Shown here: piece after piece, positions 8,061 through 17,986 of the stretch
Layout of the letters: each line of letters begins with the position of its first letter
Numbering within the stretch: position 1 is the stretch's first letter
Origin: Ruminococcus sp.
GTDB lineage: Bacteria; Bacillota; Clostridia; Oscillospirales; Ruminococcaceae
Reading direction: 5' to 3'
Assembly: GCA_017521805.1 (NCBI GenBank)
Contig: JAFXDK010000034.1
Coordinates: 1-62,607 of the forward strand
DNA length: 62,607 bases
Position numbers and translations under genes: made by a program
Notes under the pieces: model-generated
Told to the model about the DNA's origin: nothing
The model's database searches: none
What the model saw: only the letters and a program-made list of their open reading frames with translations

Positions 8061-10430
8061 TTATTCATTTAATGGAAGTGATGAAATAAGCTTTGCATCG
8101 TATTGCTTGATTGTGATAGCGTCAGCCGCTGTTATACCCTTGTTTCCGTCAACATCGCCGTTTACTGTTCCCTGCTCGGAAAGACCATATTTATCGGGGT
8201 TTCCGATTGACTGGAGAATAGCTGTGGAATCTGCAATTGTAACCTTTCCGTCACAGTTAGCGTCACCGTAAATAATATCAGTATTTCCACCGGGATTTGA
8301 AGGTGTGATATCATCTGTAACGTCTGGAGTTGTTGTAGTTGGCTTTGTAGTTACAGTAGTAGTTGTTGTTACAGGCTTAGGTGCTGTTGTAGTTGTTACA
8401 GCAGGCTTATCGGGCTCTGGTGAAGCGTTTCCGTCAGCAGATGTGCCGTCAGGCTCTTCGCCGTAGTAAAGCTCTCCGTTGATGTATACAGGTACATACT
8501 TTGTTACAATACCCTTTACTGTACCTGCGGCATCGGTTGTACCCTTGGCATTTGCAAGCTCCTTGAATGAGGGGTCATTTGAAGAATCCCAGCCGCTTGC
8601 ATAATCGGGCATTACAAGAGCAAGAAGAATTTCACACTGCTGCATACCCTCAGATACAGGCATAACTGCTCTGCCGTCGGGGAGGTTTACTTCGATGTAG
8701 TAGATATCACCGTCATACTGGACAGGCTTTGAAATTTCAGCAGGTTTAACACCGCTTGAAGCGTACATTGCAGACTGGTCACGGTCACAGCGGATTACAA
8801 GATTTTCGGGATTATGACCTGCTGCTTTTACTTCGCTGAGGTCCATATAGTATCTGAATGAGATGTTGTCCTGAAGTCTTGCAGGCCATGCGGAGTGGTT
8901 TGTAATCTTGAAGCTGATTGTAGCACCTGAGGAATCTCCGCCCTTTGTGAGACATTCAACAAAGAATTCGGGACCATCGCGCTTTTCGGGCTGAGGGAAT
9001 GAGGGGTCTGATTTACCGCCGTATTTGTCAATCATCTTACAGAGAATTGCTGTAAATCCAGCGTTATAGTCGGTAGCAACCTCATTGTTGATGTAGTTGT
9101 TTCTGTCGTCCTCATAGCTGCCGTCCTGATTAGGACCTCCGACAAGTGCGCCGTAGAGGATATGTCTATTCTGTTCGGGCATATAGATATCATTTTTCCA
9201 AGAGCCGTGAGCTGTTCTGTGGTGAGCGTTGTGAGCAGGCTTATCGCCGTATCCTACAACATAGCTCTGACCGTCGGAGTTATCGCCGAGAACGAAGTTA
9301 ATCTGGTCCTCGTAGAACTGAACATAATCTGATGTATCTGTATCTGCAAGAACTGTATCGGAAGCTACAGCAGTCATAAATGCAGCAGCCTGAGCATATC
9401 TTGCACAGCCCCAGCTGTCGATATAAGCCATTTTGCCCTCAACCTTTTTGGAATCATAAGTGAGGTAGTCGATGTGCTTCTTTACATGGTTGATATATGT
9501 ATCTTCCTTTGTGTTGATTGCGTAAAGGAGCATAGCGCCCTGCATTACGTCATCCCAGCACATACACCATGTATATTTCAGAACGTCCTGTCCAAGCTCC
9601 TTGTCAAGATTGGGGATATAGCTTGCAGCCTTGTCAAGATAAGCTTTATCTCCTGTTGCGATATAGAGCCAGTTTGCAGCATAGAAAAGCTCATCGTAGA
9701 AATGACTTGAACGGTAGAAGCCCGAAGCGTTACTGTCGTTGTATGTATCGTTTCCGGGAGAAGTGGAAGCGATTTTGAATATATTTTCAGCGTGCTCAAG
9801 ATAACCTGCAAGCTTGCCGCTGTCTATTCTTCCTTCAAGAGCGCAGTAGCCTGCTGCCAATGCAGCTGCCATTCCGCCGAATACAGCTGAACAGCCTTTA
9901 GATGCCTTGTAAGTCTGACGAGCCTCAGCATATGAAGTGCCTGCGTCCTCCATACCGTACTGGTAAACCTCAACAGGTCCCCACCATGTATGGTCGATAG
10001 TACCGTTGCCTACCTGAAATACAACCTCATCTCCAAGGTCGCAGTCAGCAAAATAATCAAGAACGAATTCAAGGTTGTTGACATAGTTTGTCATTTCACC
10101 GCAGCTTTCAACACCGTCGGGATACTGATAAAGTCCCCATGCAAGAACGGAAGCTGTATAAGCCATAGGCAGATTGAATTTAACGTGGTCTCCGGCATCG
10201 TACCAGCCGCCCTTGATTTCGTCAATCATTGTGGAATCAGCACGCCATTCAACTCTGTTCCATTCGGGAAGCGGACCTGCCTGCTGACACTCGTAGAAAA
10301 ACAGGGATTTCTGCAATGCCTCAGCATAGTTGGGGGTGTCGGCAGCTGTAACTGTGGGAGTTACAGTACTTCCGACGGAGGCAGCCAGCATAACAGCCGA
10401 CATAGCTCCTGAAATAAATTTCTTTAACAT
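8061..10430 (-). CDS. Cellulosomal GH9 endoglucanase (GH9-CBM3c-dockerin)
   Basis: Secreted cellulase of 789 residues. Order: Sec signal peptide (1-30, ending VTAA), GH9 catalytic module (about 33-475), family-3c-like carbohydrate-binding module (about 485-650), a Thr-rich linker with VTTTT repeats (about 675-710) and a C-terminal type I dockerin (about 718-789) with two Ca-binding repeats (GDANCDGKVTIADS and GDVDGNKGITAADA). Catalytic features are visible: DAGDH at 78-82, HHRTAHGSW near 403-411 and the general acid Glu450 in NNEVATDYNAGF. The GH9-CBM3c pair is the processive-endoglucanase layout; the dockerin docks it on a scaffoldin cohesin. Single gene with its own promoter and terminator. 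Confidence 0.96.
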   Translation of the reverse strand: MLKKFISGAMSAVMLAASVGSTVTPTVTAADTPNYAEALQKSLFFYECQQAGPLPEWNRVEWRADSTMIDEIKGGWYDAGDHVKFNLPMAYTASVLAWGLYQYPDGVESCGEMTNYVNNLEFVLDYFADCDLGDEVVFQVGNGTIDHTWWGPVEVYQYGMEDAGTSYAEARQTYKASKGCSAVFGGMAAALAAGYCALEGRIDSGKLAGYLEHAENIFKIASTSPGNDTYNDSNASGFYRSSHFYDELFYAANWLYIATGDKAYLDKAASYIPNLDKELGQDVLKYTWCMCWDDVMQGAMLLYAINTKEDTYINHVKKHIDYLTYDSKKVEGKMAYIDSWGCARYAQAAAFMTAVASDTVLADTDTSDYVQFYEDQINFVLGDNSDGQSYVVGYGDKPAHNAHHRTAHGSWKNDIYMPEQNRHILYGALVGGPNQDGSYEDDRNNYINNEVATDYNAGFTAILCKMIDKYGGKSDPSFPQPEKRDGPEFFVECLTKGGDSSGATISFKITNHSAWPARLQDNISFRYYMDLSEVKAAGHNPENLVIRCDRDQSAMYASSGVKPAEISKPVQYDGDIYYIEVNLPDGRAVMPVSEGMQQCEILLALVMPDYASGWDSSNDPSFKELANAKGTTDAAGTVKGIVTKYVPVYINGELYYGEEPDGTSADGNASPEPDKPAVTTTTAPKPVTTTTTVTTKPTTTTPDVTDDITPSNPGGNTDIIYGDANCDGKVTIADSTAILQSIGNPDKYGLSEQGTVNGDVDGNKGITAADAITIKQYDAKLISSLPLNE

Positions 10431-10484
10431 AGTAAAACTCCTCTCATAAAATTTGGAATAATTCCCTCAGTTTACTATAGCTTT

Positions 10485-10513
10485 ATTTTAACATATTATT
10501 AACAGAACGTCAA
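10485..10513 (-). promoter_or_regulatory. Promoter of the GH9 cellulase gene
   Basis: Minus strand TTGACG (10513-10508), 17-base spacer, TAAAAT (10490-10485), 55 bases before the start codon. RBS GAGAGGAG follows. Confidence 0.75.
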
Positions 10514-10539
10514 GTCAAAATATGCGCTAATACGATTTT

Positions 10540-10974
10540 TTATCGCAGCATTTTTCTCATATTAATGTGTTCACAATATTCATCGTAAAATATATCGCCG
10601 TATTCCACATAGCCAAGTTTTCCGTAAAATCCCGAGGCACGTACCTGTGCGCCGAGGGTTATATATTCTGCCCCTTGTTCTGCGGCAAAATTTTCGAGAA
10701 TTTCCATGAGATATCGTCCTATACCGTATTGGCGGTATTCTTTCAGTACAGCAACACGTCCTATGTGAGGAGTATTATTTTCATCAAAAAAGAATCTGCC
10801 TGTGGCAACAGGGGAATTATCGTTGTATACAACAGCATGGAAAGCGATTTTGTCTGTATCGTCAAGGTCATAGGAAAAAGCCTGCTCATCAAGAAAAACA
10901 GTTTTTCTTATTTGTGCTGCATCGCTGAATTCAGAAACGTCATCGCCTTTAAATATTTTATTATTCAAATTCAT
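10540..10974 (-). CDS. GNAT-family N-acetyltransferase
   Basis: 144 residues, a single GNAT domain. The acetyl-CoA pyrophosphate loop is EYRQYGIGRYLM (the Q/RxxGxG/A pattern), preceded by the beta-4 strand HIGRVAVL and followed by ASGFYGKLGYVEYG. It resembles the ElaA/YjcF type that acetylates small molecules or protein amines; the acceptor cannot be read. The start is the ATG at 10974 with GGTGAG just upstream; a GTG three codons earlier is possible. It is the last gene of the minus-strand cluster headed by queA, 26 bases after the SUFU gene. Confidence 0.85.
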   Translation of the reverse strand: MNLNNKIFKGDDVSEFSDAAQIRKTVFLDEQAFSYDLDDTDKIAFHAVVYNDNSPVATGRFFFDENNTPHIGRVAVLKEYRQYGIGRYLMEILENFAAEQGAEYITLGAQVRASGFYGKLGYVEYGDIFYDEYCEHINMRKMLR

Positions 10975-11000
10975 ATTTCTCACCTGTATAAATGGTCGTC

Positions 11001-12143
11001 TCAGTCGTCTGCTTCAATTTCGAGAAATCCTTTGTAATTTTTATCGATATATCCGCACATAGCCTTGTAATATTCTTCGTTGTACGGCACAAACAGATAG
11101 GCTTCATTCCCGAATTCTTCACAGTTATACTTTTCTTCACCGAAATAATCCATAGCAACATTGTCAACATCACTTGGATAGCATGGTTCATCGTCAGCAT
11201 GATAGAAGTTATAGTAATAATCAGTAAATGCCATTCCCTCGTCGCTGAACATATCCATTGTAAGTTCGCCGCCCAGTGAATTGAGTATAAACTTGCGGAT
11301 ATCAAGCTTACCGCTGCGGATATCGCTGATTTCTTCTGTGAAGAATTCAACAAATTCTTCGTTGAGCATATCGTGTTCAATTATCCAGCGCATATATGCG
11401 GCAATGTGATTTACACCACATATATCGGGAATATCAAGTCCCTTTTCCTCAATTTTGCAGATGTGATTTTCTGCTACATCAACAATATTTCTGAAATCCT
11501 TACTTATAACGGGACGGCGGCTTATATCAACGGGAAGCTTTGAAATATCTCCAAGTTCATGGAGAAGCGCTGAGGCACCGTATGTGTTCTTGAATTCAAG
11601 TTCGCTTTTGAAAAGAGGAATTACACGATAGAAATTCACCTCGTCATCGTCTGAAAGCTTGCATATATCCATTTCTTCTGTTCCTGTAGGAGAAGCGAGC
11701 ATTACAGAGCAGAATTCAGTATTGTCTGCAAATGAGGTGCCGTAGTCTACAGAATGTCCCCAGCCAATCCAGCTATTTTCATTTATGGGAAGCCTTGAAA
11801 GCAGCTTTATGAGATGAAGAGGCCAGTAATCTTCAAGTTCATCGCCCTGTATATTCCAGCCTGCAGGGAGCGTAAGAATAAGCTCACAGCGGTCAAGCTT
11901 CTTGTGTGCAATAGCTTCGGGAACGTTCATTCTGTGAGCTCCCAGACCTGCTGTAATAAGCGTCATATAGCGCTTTTCGAGAGTAGGTGGAATAACGTAT
12001 ATATTAAGGCAGATATCATCTGTATCGTTTTCGTGATAATAGCTGTCAATATCACCGAAATATTTTTCGATATGCTCTTCAACTTTTTTCAGTTCATTTT
12101 CGGTGTATACTGCAGGTGAGCTGTTTTTTTTCTTCTTTGCCAT
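11001..12143 (-). CDS. Suppressor-of-fused (SUFU) domain protein
   Basis: 380 residues. About residues 20-190 match the bacterial SUFU fold: a conserved Y-x-T-L-I-T-A-G-L-G-A-H run, ERCELILTLP-like strand (here DRCELILTLPAGW), the LIKLLSRLPINENSWIGWGHS stretch broken here at 20 residues or fewer, and the F-C-S-V-M-L strand near 140. The remaining 190 residues are acidic, with no recognised domain. In bacteria SUFU domains occur as immunity proteins of polymorphic toxins and as orphan adaptors; no toxin gene is next to this one, so an orphan adaptor role is more likely here, which is inference. An N-terminal Lys run (KKKK) follows Met-Ala. RBS GGAGAC lies upstream. Confidence 0.75.
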   Translation of the reverse strand: MAKKKKNSSPAVYTENELKKVEEHIEKYFGDIDSYYHENDTDDICLNIYVIPPTLEKRYMTLITAGLGAHRMNVPEAIAHKKLDRCELILTLPAGWNIQGDELEDYWPLHLIKLLSRLPINENSWIGWGHSVDYGTSFADNTEFCSVMLASPTGTEEMDICKLSDDDEVNFYRVIPLFKSELEFKNTYGASALLHELGDISKLPVDISRRPVISKDFRNIVDVAENHICKIEEKGLDIPDICGVNHIAAYMRWIIEHDMLNEEFVEFFTEEISDIRSGKLDIRKFILNSLGGELTMDMFSDEGMAFTDYYYNFYHADDEPCYPSDVDNVAMDYFGEEKYNCEEFGNEAYLFVPYNEEYYKAMCGYIDKNYKGFLEIEADD

Positions 12144-12153
12144 TTTGCGTCTC

Positions 12154-12789
12154 CTATTTATTGATTAATCTTGTCAGCAGTTCGTTTGTCTTTCTTGTCT
12201 CAGCAATAAGCTGACGGAGCAGCTCTGGTATATCGTCTGATTGGGTAGTATTGGCAGGTGAGGATGTTGTTTCCTCAATAACAGGCGCACTTGTCTGTTG
12301 AGCTACACCTCCCGAAATATTTTTCAGGAAATTTTCGCGCATGGAGCATATTTCCTTGTAGTCCGAGCCGAAATGGTCAAGAGTGCGTTGAACTCTCGGG
12401 CATGAGGTGTAAAAGATATACATGAAATTGTCATAAGCATTGAGAAATACCATACAATCCTTTTGGTTAAACTCCATTTCGGGAAAATCAGAGGTATATA
12501 CTGTTCTCAGACTTTTCATAGAAGCAAGACAGGTTTCCGCATCTTCGGTAAGCTTTCCTGCTCGGCGGAGTATCATTTCAGCCATTTTACGACATTCCTC
12601 CTCATAGGCAGGCTTTGTGTCCATTGCCCACACCACAAGAGCGTCGTTTACATTATTCCAGAGGGACGGGATAAGGATAATATTCGGATTAAGAGAGTGA
12701 TTGCTGAAATCCGTTGCCTCAATAATTGCTGTGATTCTCTGGGAATGTTCAATAATATTTCTGATAAATGAATCTGAATCGTATACCAT
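12154..12789 (-). CDS. Hypothetical protein, 211 aa
   Basis: Not recognised. Start at ATG 12789 with GAGGTG six bases before it; a GTG three codons upstream overlaps the site. The first 165 residues look all-helical, with Trp- and Cys-containing helices (SLWNNVNDALVVWAMDT and MYIFYTSCPRVQRTL). A low-complexity Ser/Thr/Ala linker (about 165-190) follows, then a short amphipathic C-terminal helix rich in Leu and Arg that could be an oligomerisation or docking helix. There is no signal or membrane segment, so it is cytoplasmic. It sits between a Gph-like phosphatase (5-base gap) and the SUFU gene (10-base gap); it may work with the SUFU protein, but only gene order suggests that. Confidence 0.75.
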   Translation of the reverse strand: MVYDSDSFIRNIIEHSQRITAIIEATDFSNHSLNPNIILIPSLWNNVNDALVVWAMDTKPAYEEECRKMAEMILRRAGKLTEDAETCLASMKSLRTVYTSDFPEMEFNQKDCMVFLNAYDNFMYIFYTSCPRVQRTLDHFGSDYKEICSMRENFLKNISGGVAQQTSAPVIEETTSSPANTTQSDDIPELLRQLIAETRKTNELLTRLINK

Positions 12790-12794
12790 ATGTG

Positions 12795-13439
12795 TCACCT
12801 CAAAATAATTTTTGTAATATCTTCTGACTTTTCGGCTATGAAGTCAGCGCCCTCGGATTCAAGCTCATGTCTGCCGCGGAATCCCCATGTACAGCCGATT
12901 GAGATAAGTCCGCAGTTTTTTGCGGTCTGAATATCAACATTGCTGTCGCCTATCATATATACGCTATTATCTTCGGGAAGTCCGCAGAGAATCTCGTTAA
13001 TTATGGCGGAATCAGGTTTTTTCGGGCGTTCATCACAGCCGCCAAGAACTTTAACAAATTTAACATCAGGTAGCAGTTTTGCAACGATTTTACGTGCCGC
13101 GTCCTGTGGCTTATTTGTAGCAACTGCAAGAATCACACCATTATCTGAAAGTGTGCGGATAACGTCGCTTATGCCGTCGTACAGCCTTGTTTTGTCAAGA
13201 TAATGGATATCGTAATATTCGCGGAAAAGGTCGTGCAGCTTTTCTGTCATATCTTTTTTATCTTCCGGAAGCGCACGGAAGCAAAGTTTCATTGCTCCGT
13301 TTCCCACAAACTGTTTATAACTGTTTATATCATGTTCGGGACAATTCAGCTTGCGCAGTCCGTAATTTACGGCGTCGGCTAAATCCTCGATAGTATCTGC
13401 AATAGTGCCGTCAAGGTCGAAAATTGCTGTAGTCATCAT
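12795..13439 (-). CDS. gph: HAD phosphatase, phosphoglycolate phosphatase-like
   Basis: 214 residues. HAD motif I FDLDGTIADT at about 7-16, helical cap with KQFVGNGAMK, motif II in VATNKPQ, motif III Lys in KKPDSAI, and motif IV MIGDSNVDIQTA. The pattern (cap type C1, YxGD[ST].xD) fits the Gph/PGP group, which removes 2-phosphoglycolate or similar small phosphates. The double ATG at the start follows AAGGTGAT. It begins 7 bases after tgt stops and belongs to the queA-tgt transcript; there is no known mechanistic link to queuosine. Substrate assignment is tentative. Confidence 0.8.
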   Translation of the reverse strand: MMTTAIFDLDGTIADTIEDLADAVNYGLRKLNCPEHDINSYKQFVGNGAMKLCFRALPEDKKDMTEKLHDLFREYYDIHYLDKTRLYDGISDVIRTLSDNGVILAVATNKPQDAARKIVAKLLPDVKFVKVLGGCDERPKKPDSAIINEILCGLPEDNSVYMIGDSNVDIQTAKNCGLISIGCTWGFRGRHELESEGADFIAEKSEDITKIILR

Positions 13440-13445
13440 ATCACC

Positions 13446-14632
<1,187 letters not shown>

Positions 14633-14636
<4 letters not shown>

Positions 14637-15025
14637 GGGGATTGGTGCTTTTTAAGGAAATCATACAAATTTGCTGTTTCGGCATTGCGGTACTCGTGTT
14701 TTTCGTAATATCCGATTAATTCACCGTTTTCATTTCGCAAGGCTATCATATAGACATCTTTGTTTTGCGTAGGGTTGTGATATGTAAAAATCCTGTTATT
14801 CTGTGGATTTTCAGAAAACCAATCAACAACCTTTTTAATTTTCTCAACTGAATGGCTATTATGGCAGCTGAAAATCGACTTTCCAACAAGTACGGCACCG
14901 CCCCATTTTTTATAGTGTTCATCTGCTGTAGGATTCATATATACGATGTTGTGTTCTTTATCGCATATAACTATTGGTGCTGTATCTGAATCCGCAAGGC
15001 TTTTTAAAAAGATTGAAATATCCAT
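14633..15025 (-). CDS. Small stand-alone PAS-domain protein
   Basis: 130 residues that are almost entirely one PAS fold: IVICDKEHNIVYMNPTADEHY (first 20 residues of the core only), a buried Trp-Gly-Gly loop, SIFSCHNSHSVEKI, and the closing strands DVYMIALRNENGELIGYYE. The Cys-His of SCHNS is typical of the DUF438-type PAS group that may bind a ligand or haem, but no cofactor can be read. There is no kinase, GGDEF or DNA-binding partner domain. It starts at ATG with TAAGGAGG upstream and lies 10 bases after queA. Being between queA and tgt suggests, without proving, a link to tRNA modification or redox sensing. Confidence 0.8.
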
Positions 15026-15035
15026 AGATTCCTCC

Positions 15036-16067
15036 TTACAGAATGCACATAGAATCGCCAAAGCTGAAGAAACGATATTTTTCCTCAACGGCTGTCTTGT
15101 ATGCGTTCATTGTGTTTTCATAGCCTGTAAATGCGGAAACAAGCATAATAAGCGTACTTTCAGGCAGGTGGAAATTAGTGATAAGTCCGTCAATGCACTT
15201 GAATTCATAGCCGGGATAAATGAATATATCTGTATAACCCTCACGCTCCGAAATATCACCGTAAAAGCTTGCAACGCTTTCAAGGGTACGGCAGGTAGTA
15301 GTTCCGACAGCAATAACTCGTCCGCCCTCAGCTTTTGTCTGGTTTATCAAATCTGCTGTTTCTTTCGGGAGGTAGTAATGCTCGCTGTGCATTTTATGGT
15401 CGAGGACGTTATCCTCCTTAACGGGACGGAATGTGCCAAGTCCTACATGAAGCGTTACAAATGCCGTTTTTATGCCATTTGCACGAAGCTCTTCAAGCAT
15501 TTCCTCGGTGAAATGAAGTCCGGCTGTAGGAGCTGCCGCAGAGCCTGCCTCGTTGGAATATACTGTCTGATAGCGTTCCTTATCTTCAAGCTTTTCCGTG
15601 ATATAAGGGGGGAGAGGCATATGTCCCACATCTTCAAGGGCGGTAAAGAAATTGCCCTCACATTCAAACTGTACAATTCTGTTTCCGTCCTCCTTGACTT
15701 CCACTACTTCCGCAATAAGTCTGCCGTTGCCGAAAGAAAATTTTGTGCCGACTTTTGCCTTTTTTCCCGGGCGGCATATGATTTCCCACAGCTTATCGCC
15801 TTTCTGTTCAAGGAGCAGGAATTCGATAAATGTATTATTATCGATTTTTTCTCCGTAAAGTCTTGCGGGGATAACTCGGGAATCGTTCATTACAAGCAAG
15901 TCACCTTTTTTCAGGTGAGCGCATAAATTATAGAAGCGGTCGTGGGAGATATTGCCTGTATTTCTGTCAATGCACATCATACGTGAGGCATTTCGGGGCT
16001 CAATGGGGGTCTGAGCGATAAGCTCCTCAGGTAAGTCGTAATAGAAATCAGATTTTAAAAGCTGCAT
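15036..16067 (-). CDS. queA: S-adenosylmethionine:tRNA ribosyltransferase-isomerase
   Basis: 343 residues, usual QueA length. Adds the epoxycyclopentanediol part to preQ1 in tRNA using the ribosyl group of SAM. Characteristic stretches: [53 protein letters not shown], and the C-terminal [29 protein letters not shown] precedes ATG. A weak minus-strand promoter with TATAAT at 16099-16094 is upstream. Together with tgt it covers two consecutive steps of queuosine synthesis. Confidence 0.95.
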   Translation of the reverse strand: MQLLKSDFYYDLPEELIAQTPIEPRNASRMMCIDRNTGNISHDRFYNLCAHLKKGDLLVMNDSRVIPARLYGEKIDNNTFIEFLLLEQKGDKLWEIICRPGKKAKVGTKFSFGNGRLIAEVVEVKEDGNRIVQFECEGNFFTALEDVGHMPLPPYITEKLEDKERYQTVYSNEAGSAAAPTAGLHFTEEMLEELRANGIKTAFVTLHVGLGTFRPVKEDNVLDHKMHSEHYYLPKETADLINQTKAEGGRVIAVGTTTCRTLESVASFYGDISEREGYTDIFIYPGYEFKCIDGLITNFHLPESTLIMLVSAFTGYENTMNAYKTAVEEKYRFFSFGDSMCIL

Positions 16068-16163
16068 ATTAAAAGGCTCCTTTATGAATCTGAATTATAC
16101 GGAAATACATCATTTTTCATAGTTTATCCCATATAATTCAAAAATATTTTTTTTAAAAAGATA

Positions 16164-16192
16164 TTGACATATCACCAATAAAGTGATATTAT
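16164..16192 (+). promoter_or_regulatory. Promoter of the asd-dapA-dapB-ddh operon
   Basis: Perfect TTGACA (16164-16169), 17-base spacer, TATTAT (16187-16192). The predicted start of transcription near 16199 coincides with the 5' end of the lysine riboswitch. Confidence 0.85.
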
Positions 16193-16197
16193 AGATA

Positions 16198-16396
16198 TTA
16201 GGTAGAGGCGCGGCTGAGATCAGTATTCTCACGGAGGATTACCGTATCCTGTGAAATGAGATGAAAGGCAATGCCGCCGAGGAGTGATACGTGGTAAATA
16301 TCATTCCGGCTGTAAGTTGAACAGGCTTACGGCTGTCATCATGTTTATGATGGAGTGCTATCGGCATAAAAATTTATCAATGCCAATACTTCTATT
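16198..16396 (+). promoter_or_regulatory. Lysine riboswitch (L box)
   Basis: The untranslated leader carries the conserved lysine-aptamer strings in order: AGGTAGAGGCGCG (16200-16212), GAAAGGCAATGCCGCCGAGG (16263-16282) and GCTATCGGCATAAAA (16358-16372); arms between them form P2-P4 (for instance CATCATGTTTATGATG, 16338-16353). A P1 helix can pair 16192-16203 with about 16383-16394. It senses lysine and lowers asd/dap expression, probably through the hairpin at 16410. This fits the lysine pathway genes that follow. Confidence 0.92.
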
Positions 16397-16409
16397 ATAA
16401 CTCATGATG

Positions 16410-16432
16410 AACCGGTTTGCAACCGGTTTTCT
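16410..16432 (+). terminator. Riboswitch expression-platform terminator
   Basis: Two AACCGGTT units (16410-16417 and 16421-16428) form an 8-bp stem with a TGC loop followed by TTCTT, 36 bases before the asd start. It is placed as the regulated terminator of the lysine riboswitch; the competing antiterminator was not resolved. Confidence 0.7.
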
Positions 16433-16468
16433 TATTATTTCAAAAATTTTTTTAAAAGGAGAATGTTT

Positions 16469-17548
16469 ATGAAGCAGTTTAATGTTGGTATAATCGGAGC
16501 TACAGGTATGGTTGGACAGAGATTTGCAACTCTTCTTGAAAATCATCCTTGGTTCAATGTAAAGGTTCTTGCAGCTTCTCCCAGAAGCGCAGGCAAGACA
16601 TATGAGGAAGTTGCAGGCAGCCGCTGGAAAATGGCTGTTCCCATGCCTGAGACTATGAAGAATATGATTCTCATGGACGCTACTGCCGATATCGAGAAGA
16701 TTGCTTCTATGGTTGACTTCTGTTTCTGCGCTGTTGATATGAAAAAGGACGAAATCAAGGCTCTTGAAGAAGCTTATGCAAAGGCTGAGTGTCCTATCGT
16801 TTCCAACAACTCCGCACACAGATTCACAGCTGACGTTCCTATGGTAGTGCCTGAGATTAACCCTGAGCATATCGAAATCATCAAGTCACAGAGAGAGCGC
16901 CTCGGCACAAAGAGAGGATTTATCGCAGTTAAGTCCAACTGCTCAATTCAGAGCTATGTTCCTGCACTCCACCCTCTCAGAAAGTTCGGCATCAAGAATG
17001 TTCTTGCTTGTACATATCAGGCAATTTCAGGTGCAGGAAAGAATTTCGAGACATGGCCTGAAATGGTTGATAACCTTATTCCTTTCATTGGCGGCGAGGA
17101 AGAAAAGTCCGAGCAGGAGCCTCTTAAGGTATGGGGTACAATTGAGAATGGCGAGATTGTAAAGGCTTCCACACCTTCTATCACAACACAGTGTCTCCGT
17201 GTACCTGTTTCTGACGGTCACACAGCTGCTGTATTCGTAAGCTTTGAGAATAAGCCCTCTAAGGAAGAAATTCTCCAGCTTTGGGCTGATTTCAAGGGTG
17301 CACCTCAGGAACTTGAGCTTCCAAGCGCTCCTAAGCAGTTTATCCACTACTTTGAGGAGGATAATCGTCCTCAGGCTAAGCTTGACAGAAATCTTGAAAA
17401 TGGTATGGCTGTTTCAGCAGGTCGTCTCCGTGAGGATACACAGTATGACTACAAGTTTGTATGTCTCTCACACAATACATTAAGAGGTGCAGCAGGCGGT
17501 GCAGTTCTTCTTGCAGAGCTTCTTGCTGCTAAGGGATACTTTGATTAA
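16469..17548 (+). CDS. asd: Aspartate-semialdehyde dehydrogenase
   Basis: 359 residues. Reduces aspartyl phosphate to aspartate semialdehyde, the shared step of the lysine and threonine/methionine branches. NADP-binding GIIGATGMVGQRF at the N-terminus, catalytic Cys in VKSNCSIQSYVPALHP, and AISGAGKNFETWPEMVDN place it in the longer archaeal/fungal-type group rather than the E. coli type. Start is the second ATG (16469), seven bases after AAGGAG; the ATG at 16463 is too close to that site. First gene of the riboswitch-controlled operon. The stop codon TAA runs directly into the GTAATGCG repeat that starts the inserted cassette. Confidence 0.93.
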   Translation: MKQFNVGIIGATGMVGQRFATLLENHPWFNVKVLAASPRSAGKTYEEVAGSRWKMAVPMPETMKNMILMDATADIEKIASMVDFCFCAVDMKKDEIKALEEAYAKAECPIVSNNSAHRFTADVPMVVPEINPEHIEIIKSQRERLGTKRGFIAVKSNCSIQSYVPALHPLRKFGIKNVLACTYQAISGAGKNFETWPEMVDNLIPFIGGEEEKSEQEPLKVWGTIENGEIVKASTPSITTQCLRVPVSDGHTAAVFVSFENKPSKEEILQLWADFKGAPQELELPSAPKQFIHYFEEDNRPQAKLDRNLENGMAVSAGRLREDTQYDYKFVCLSHNTLRGAAGGAVLLAELLAAKGYFD

Positions 17549-17578
17549 TTCGTAATGCGTAGTGCGTAATGCGTAATT
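17547..17578 (+). repeat. Left GTAATGCG repeat of the four-helix cassette
   Basis: AATTCGTAATGCG followed by AGTGCGTAATGCGTAATTA: three staggered copies of a GTAATGCG/GTAGTGCG unit, directly abutting the asd stop codon (TAA 17546-17548) and ending at the ATG of the next gene. The same unit, mostly inverted, recurs at 17920-17967. Confidence 0.8.
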
Positions 17579-17929
17579 ATGGCAGAACGTAATATCATTG
17601 TAGAAAAAAGCAAGAATTTTGCTTTGAGAATTATCAAGCTTTATAAGTATCTGGTTTCTGAAAAACGTGAATATGTTATTTCAAAGCAATTGTTACGATG
17701 TGGCACAAGTATAGGTGCAAATGTTAAAGAAGCCATAAGAGGACAAAGTAAGGCGGATTTTTATGCTAAAATGAATATTGCTTTAAAAGAAGCAAGTGAA
17801 ACAGAATATTGGCTTGAATTAATCTATGAAAGCGAATATATTGAAAAAAAGCATTTTCAAAGTATTTATTATGATTGTCAGGAAATTTTGAAAATTTTAA
17901 TGGCAATAACAAAAACGCAAAATTCGTAA
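17579..17929 (+). CDS. Four-helix-bundle (S23 / 23S-IVS type) protein
   Basis: 116 residues, all-helical, matching the S23-ribosomal-type four-helix-bundle family: KSKNFALRIIKLYKYL, QLLRCGTSIGANVKEAIRGQ (the family's most conserved stretch) and IALKEASETEYWLELI. Members are encoded inside 23S rRNA intervening sequences or as passengers of palindromic repeats; a related fold is the Avd protein of diversity-generating retroelements. No biochemical function is established. It interrupts a lysine operon, lacks a normal RBS (GTAATGCGTAATT precedes ATG) and is much more AT-rich than asd and dapA. Its stop TAA lies within the right repeat. All this suggests recent insertion as a unit. Confidence 0.88.
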   Translation: MAERNIIVEKSKNFALRIIKLYKYLVSEKREYVISKQLLRCGTSIGANVKEAIRGQSKADFYAKMNIALKEASETEYWLELIYESEYIEKKHFQSIYYDCQEILKILMAITKTQNS

Positions 17930-17967
17930 TGTGTAATTACGCATTACGCATTACGAATTACGCATTA
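17920..17967 (+). repeat. Right GTAATGCG inverted repeat of the four-helix cassette
   Basis: AATTCGTAATGTGTAATTA is followed by CGCATTACGCATTACG and AATTACGCATTA, so the unit faces both directions and can fold into a long hairpin (GTAATG... with ...CATTAC). It supplies the final codons and stop of the four-helix gene and ends 19 bases before dapA's ATG. Confidence 0.8.
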
Positions 17968-17986
17968 AATGAAAGGGGTTGAGTGT

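Noticed and set aside
11001-12143. SUFU gene as an immunity gene of a polymorphic toxin locus.
   Set aside because: No toxin, secretion or other immunity gene nearby; kept as an orphan SUFU protein.
14946-15926. 326-codon plus-strand frame opposite queA.
   Set aside because: Shadow of queA and the PAS gene; Cys/Phe/Lys-rich and without RBS.
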